A stretch of DNA of 64,000 bases from Owenia fusiformis (Eukaryota > Annelida > Polychaeta > Sabellida > Oweniidae), in NCBI GenBank assembly GCA_903813345.2, contig CAIIXF020000001.1:38907366-38971365 (forward strand), given 5' to 3'. Positions 62,673 to 64,000 of the stretch are shown in pieces. The position numbers were made by a program, and so were the translations under genes. The notes under the pieces were generated by a model that was given only the letters and a program-made list of their open reading frames with translations, made no database searches and had not been told where the DNA came from. Within the stretch, counting starts at the first letter, position 1. Each line of letters starts with the position of its first letter.

Positions 62673-63560
62673 ATTAAGCCCCCATATAAAGTTTAAACCA
62701 CTTGGCTTATATTGTCTTACCCAATGTTATCAAAGTGTGATATGTGAAACTGTTTTTTAGTTTCAAAAAGTGGTTTTTGAATGACTTTTTTGAAAATCAC
62801 GAATTTATTTAAAACTTTTAGAGGTCACACATATCTTTTAAAGTCACAACTGAGATGTCTGAGAAAGCCTTATACATATAAACATATTGTGACCATTGAC
62901 CACTAAGACCACGTTGTTCAGATTTAAAAAAAAGTCCAATAATTATCCTACATGCCCGTTTTACTTAATTTAGAAGAAAAAAGGCCCACTATACTTAATT
63001 TAGAAGAAAAAAGAAAAAATTATCATTGAAACATGTTACTCAAACACTTGCTCAAATATGACACAAAGTTTGATTTGCTTTAATATTGAACCAAGAAAAA
63101 AATAACTCGCATAGAAAAAAGCATTTGAAGTTCAAAGATCATTAGTAGTGCATGATCATGCTAAACAAAGTGCGTTTTAACTATAACTCTTGATTCAAAA
63201 GACGGTGACACTTCTATAAAAATGAATGTATCATGTAATACAAACAACTGCGCCATCTTTCAATGACATTGATAAAAACTTGTTATATTTAATTTATAAA
63301 GCTTGACAGATTGAAATATTTTTTGATAATTTATTGTAAGCTTTGATGTTGTCCGTTTGAGCTGTTGTTGGTGTCAAATGAAAGATAAGATTCTTATCAA
63401 TACATTGGACATACTATGAAATTCAAAAGTAAGTCTTTAATTATTTTGCCCAAAAACATTGAAAATATGCAAAGTGGACCTTTAAGTTAGATTAATGAAC
63501 CAATGTCATGGCCATGTAGTCCATATCTAGTGCTTAAAGTTACCATTATCATTCATTTAC
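62673..63560. mobile_element. Second copy of the element seen at 53808, with another inverted-repeat element nested
   Basis: gcccccatataaagtttaaa and the following ~150 bp match the reverse complement of 54470-54627. Inside it, 62838 onward begins aaagtcacaactgagatgtc, which recurs inverted at 63709-63744. A ~900-bp TIR element is therefore nested and splits the older one. Neither codes for protein. Confidence 0.65.
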
Positions 63561-63747
63561 TATTTGTCATGACTTTAAAAGTTATTTAGAGATTTTTGAA
63601 AAAAAGTTGTCAACTTTTCATTTCTCAAATATTCAAATTTCCCGCCAATTTTCAAATAAAAGTTGAAATTTTTTTATTTATCAAATATTGGTCACAATAT
63701 ATTTAAATATTAGGCTTTCTCAGACATCTCAGTTGTGACTTTAAAGT
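62838..63747. mobile_element. Nested TIR element
   Basis: The ends are inverted copies over ~50 bp: tcacaactgagatgtctgag at the left, and ctcagacatctcagttgtga at the right followed by ctttaaagtc. The arms extend to atattgtgacca. AT-rich, no reading frame of note. Confidence 0.7.
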
Positions 63748-64000
63748 CTAGAATGCCCAAAAGTGCATTCTGCAGATCTGATTTATCACAGTCCCGGGGA
63801 TCAGGGTTTTTAAAGACTAAAGCTTGTAAGAGCTAGTCCAAGGCGACATTAGAGACTTTAGATCTTACAATGTCAAAAGTGAATTAGGTCCACTGTGTTC
63901 AGAACTTCTATGGACTCTGTCATGATTGCATGTATATGAGATCCGTCTTGTTCAGCTTTTTTGGTCACTCTGGTAGAAATAATAAAGACGTTCGCAAAAT
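63748..64000. other. Unassigned end of window
   Basis: No gene, RNA or repeat recognised. Confidence 0.5.

Overview
The window is animal nuclear DNA. Genes are split by many short GT-AG introns, base composition is AT-rich, and every kind of low-copy transposon and tandem repeat lies between and inside genes. The gene set (a DIDO1-type chromatin protein, an intron-bearing xylose isomerase, a Gal3ST-type sulfotransferase, a tandem array of UDP-glycosyltransferases) together with repeats ending in GGACGGA-type minisatellites suggests a marine invertebrate, perhaps a mollusc or another lophotrochozoan. The species cannot be fixed from the sequence alone.

Layout. Bases 1-10.6 kb hold 14 coding exons of a minus-strand DIDO1/PHF3-like PHD-finger gene whose 3' part (TFIIS-like and SPOC regions, if present) lies beyond base 1. 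From 10.6 to 13.3 kb there is a segment bounded by a perfect 31-bp inverted repeat. From 13.3 to 20.3 kb lie hairpin elements and a 5'-truncated CR1-like LINE with a long reverse-transcriptase ORF. From 20.3 to 27.8 kb is a complete minus-strand D-xylose isomerase in 13 coding exons, with all metal and catalytic residues visible and at least one mariner relic in its introns. At 30.7-32.1 kb, on the plus strand, is a single-exon galactose-3-O-sulfotransferase-like type II membrane protein. From 33.7 to 53.7 kb are three nearly identical single-coding-exon UDP-glycosyltransferases on the minus strand. They form a segmental tandem array with a basic period of about 4.7 kb, and a repeat-rich block of about 9.2 kb is inserted before the third copy. 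Upstream of each copy are arrays of an ~80-bp minisatellite. At 59.2-61.3 kb, on the plus strand, is a small four-exon gene whose product resembles only the AAA5 (D5) part of a dynein heavy chain. The rest is intergenic DNA with repeats.

How the genes relate. Isomerase, sulfotransferase and glycosyltransferases all act on sugars, but in different compartments (cytosol, Golgi, ER), and nothing in the sequence shows co-regulation. The neighbourhood is best read as coincidence plus local expansion of the UGT family. Exon boundaries were placed by eye from splice sites and reading-frame continuity. The frame closes without error in the DIDO1-like gene (909 codons in the window), the isomerase (456 residues plus stop) and the AAA5-like gene (274 residues plus stop).
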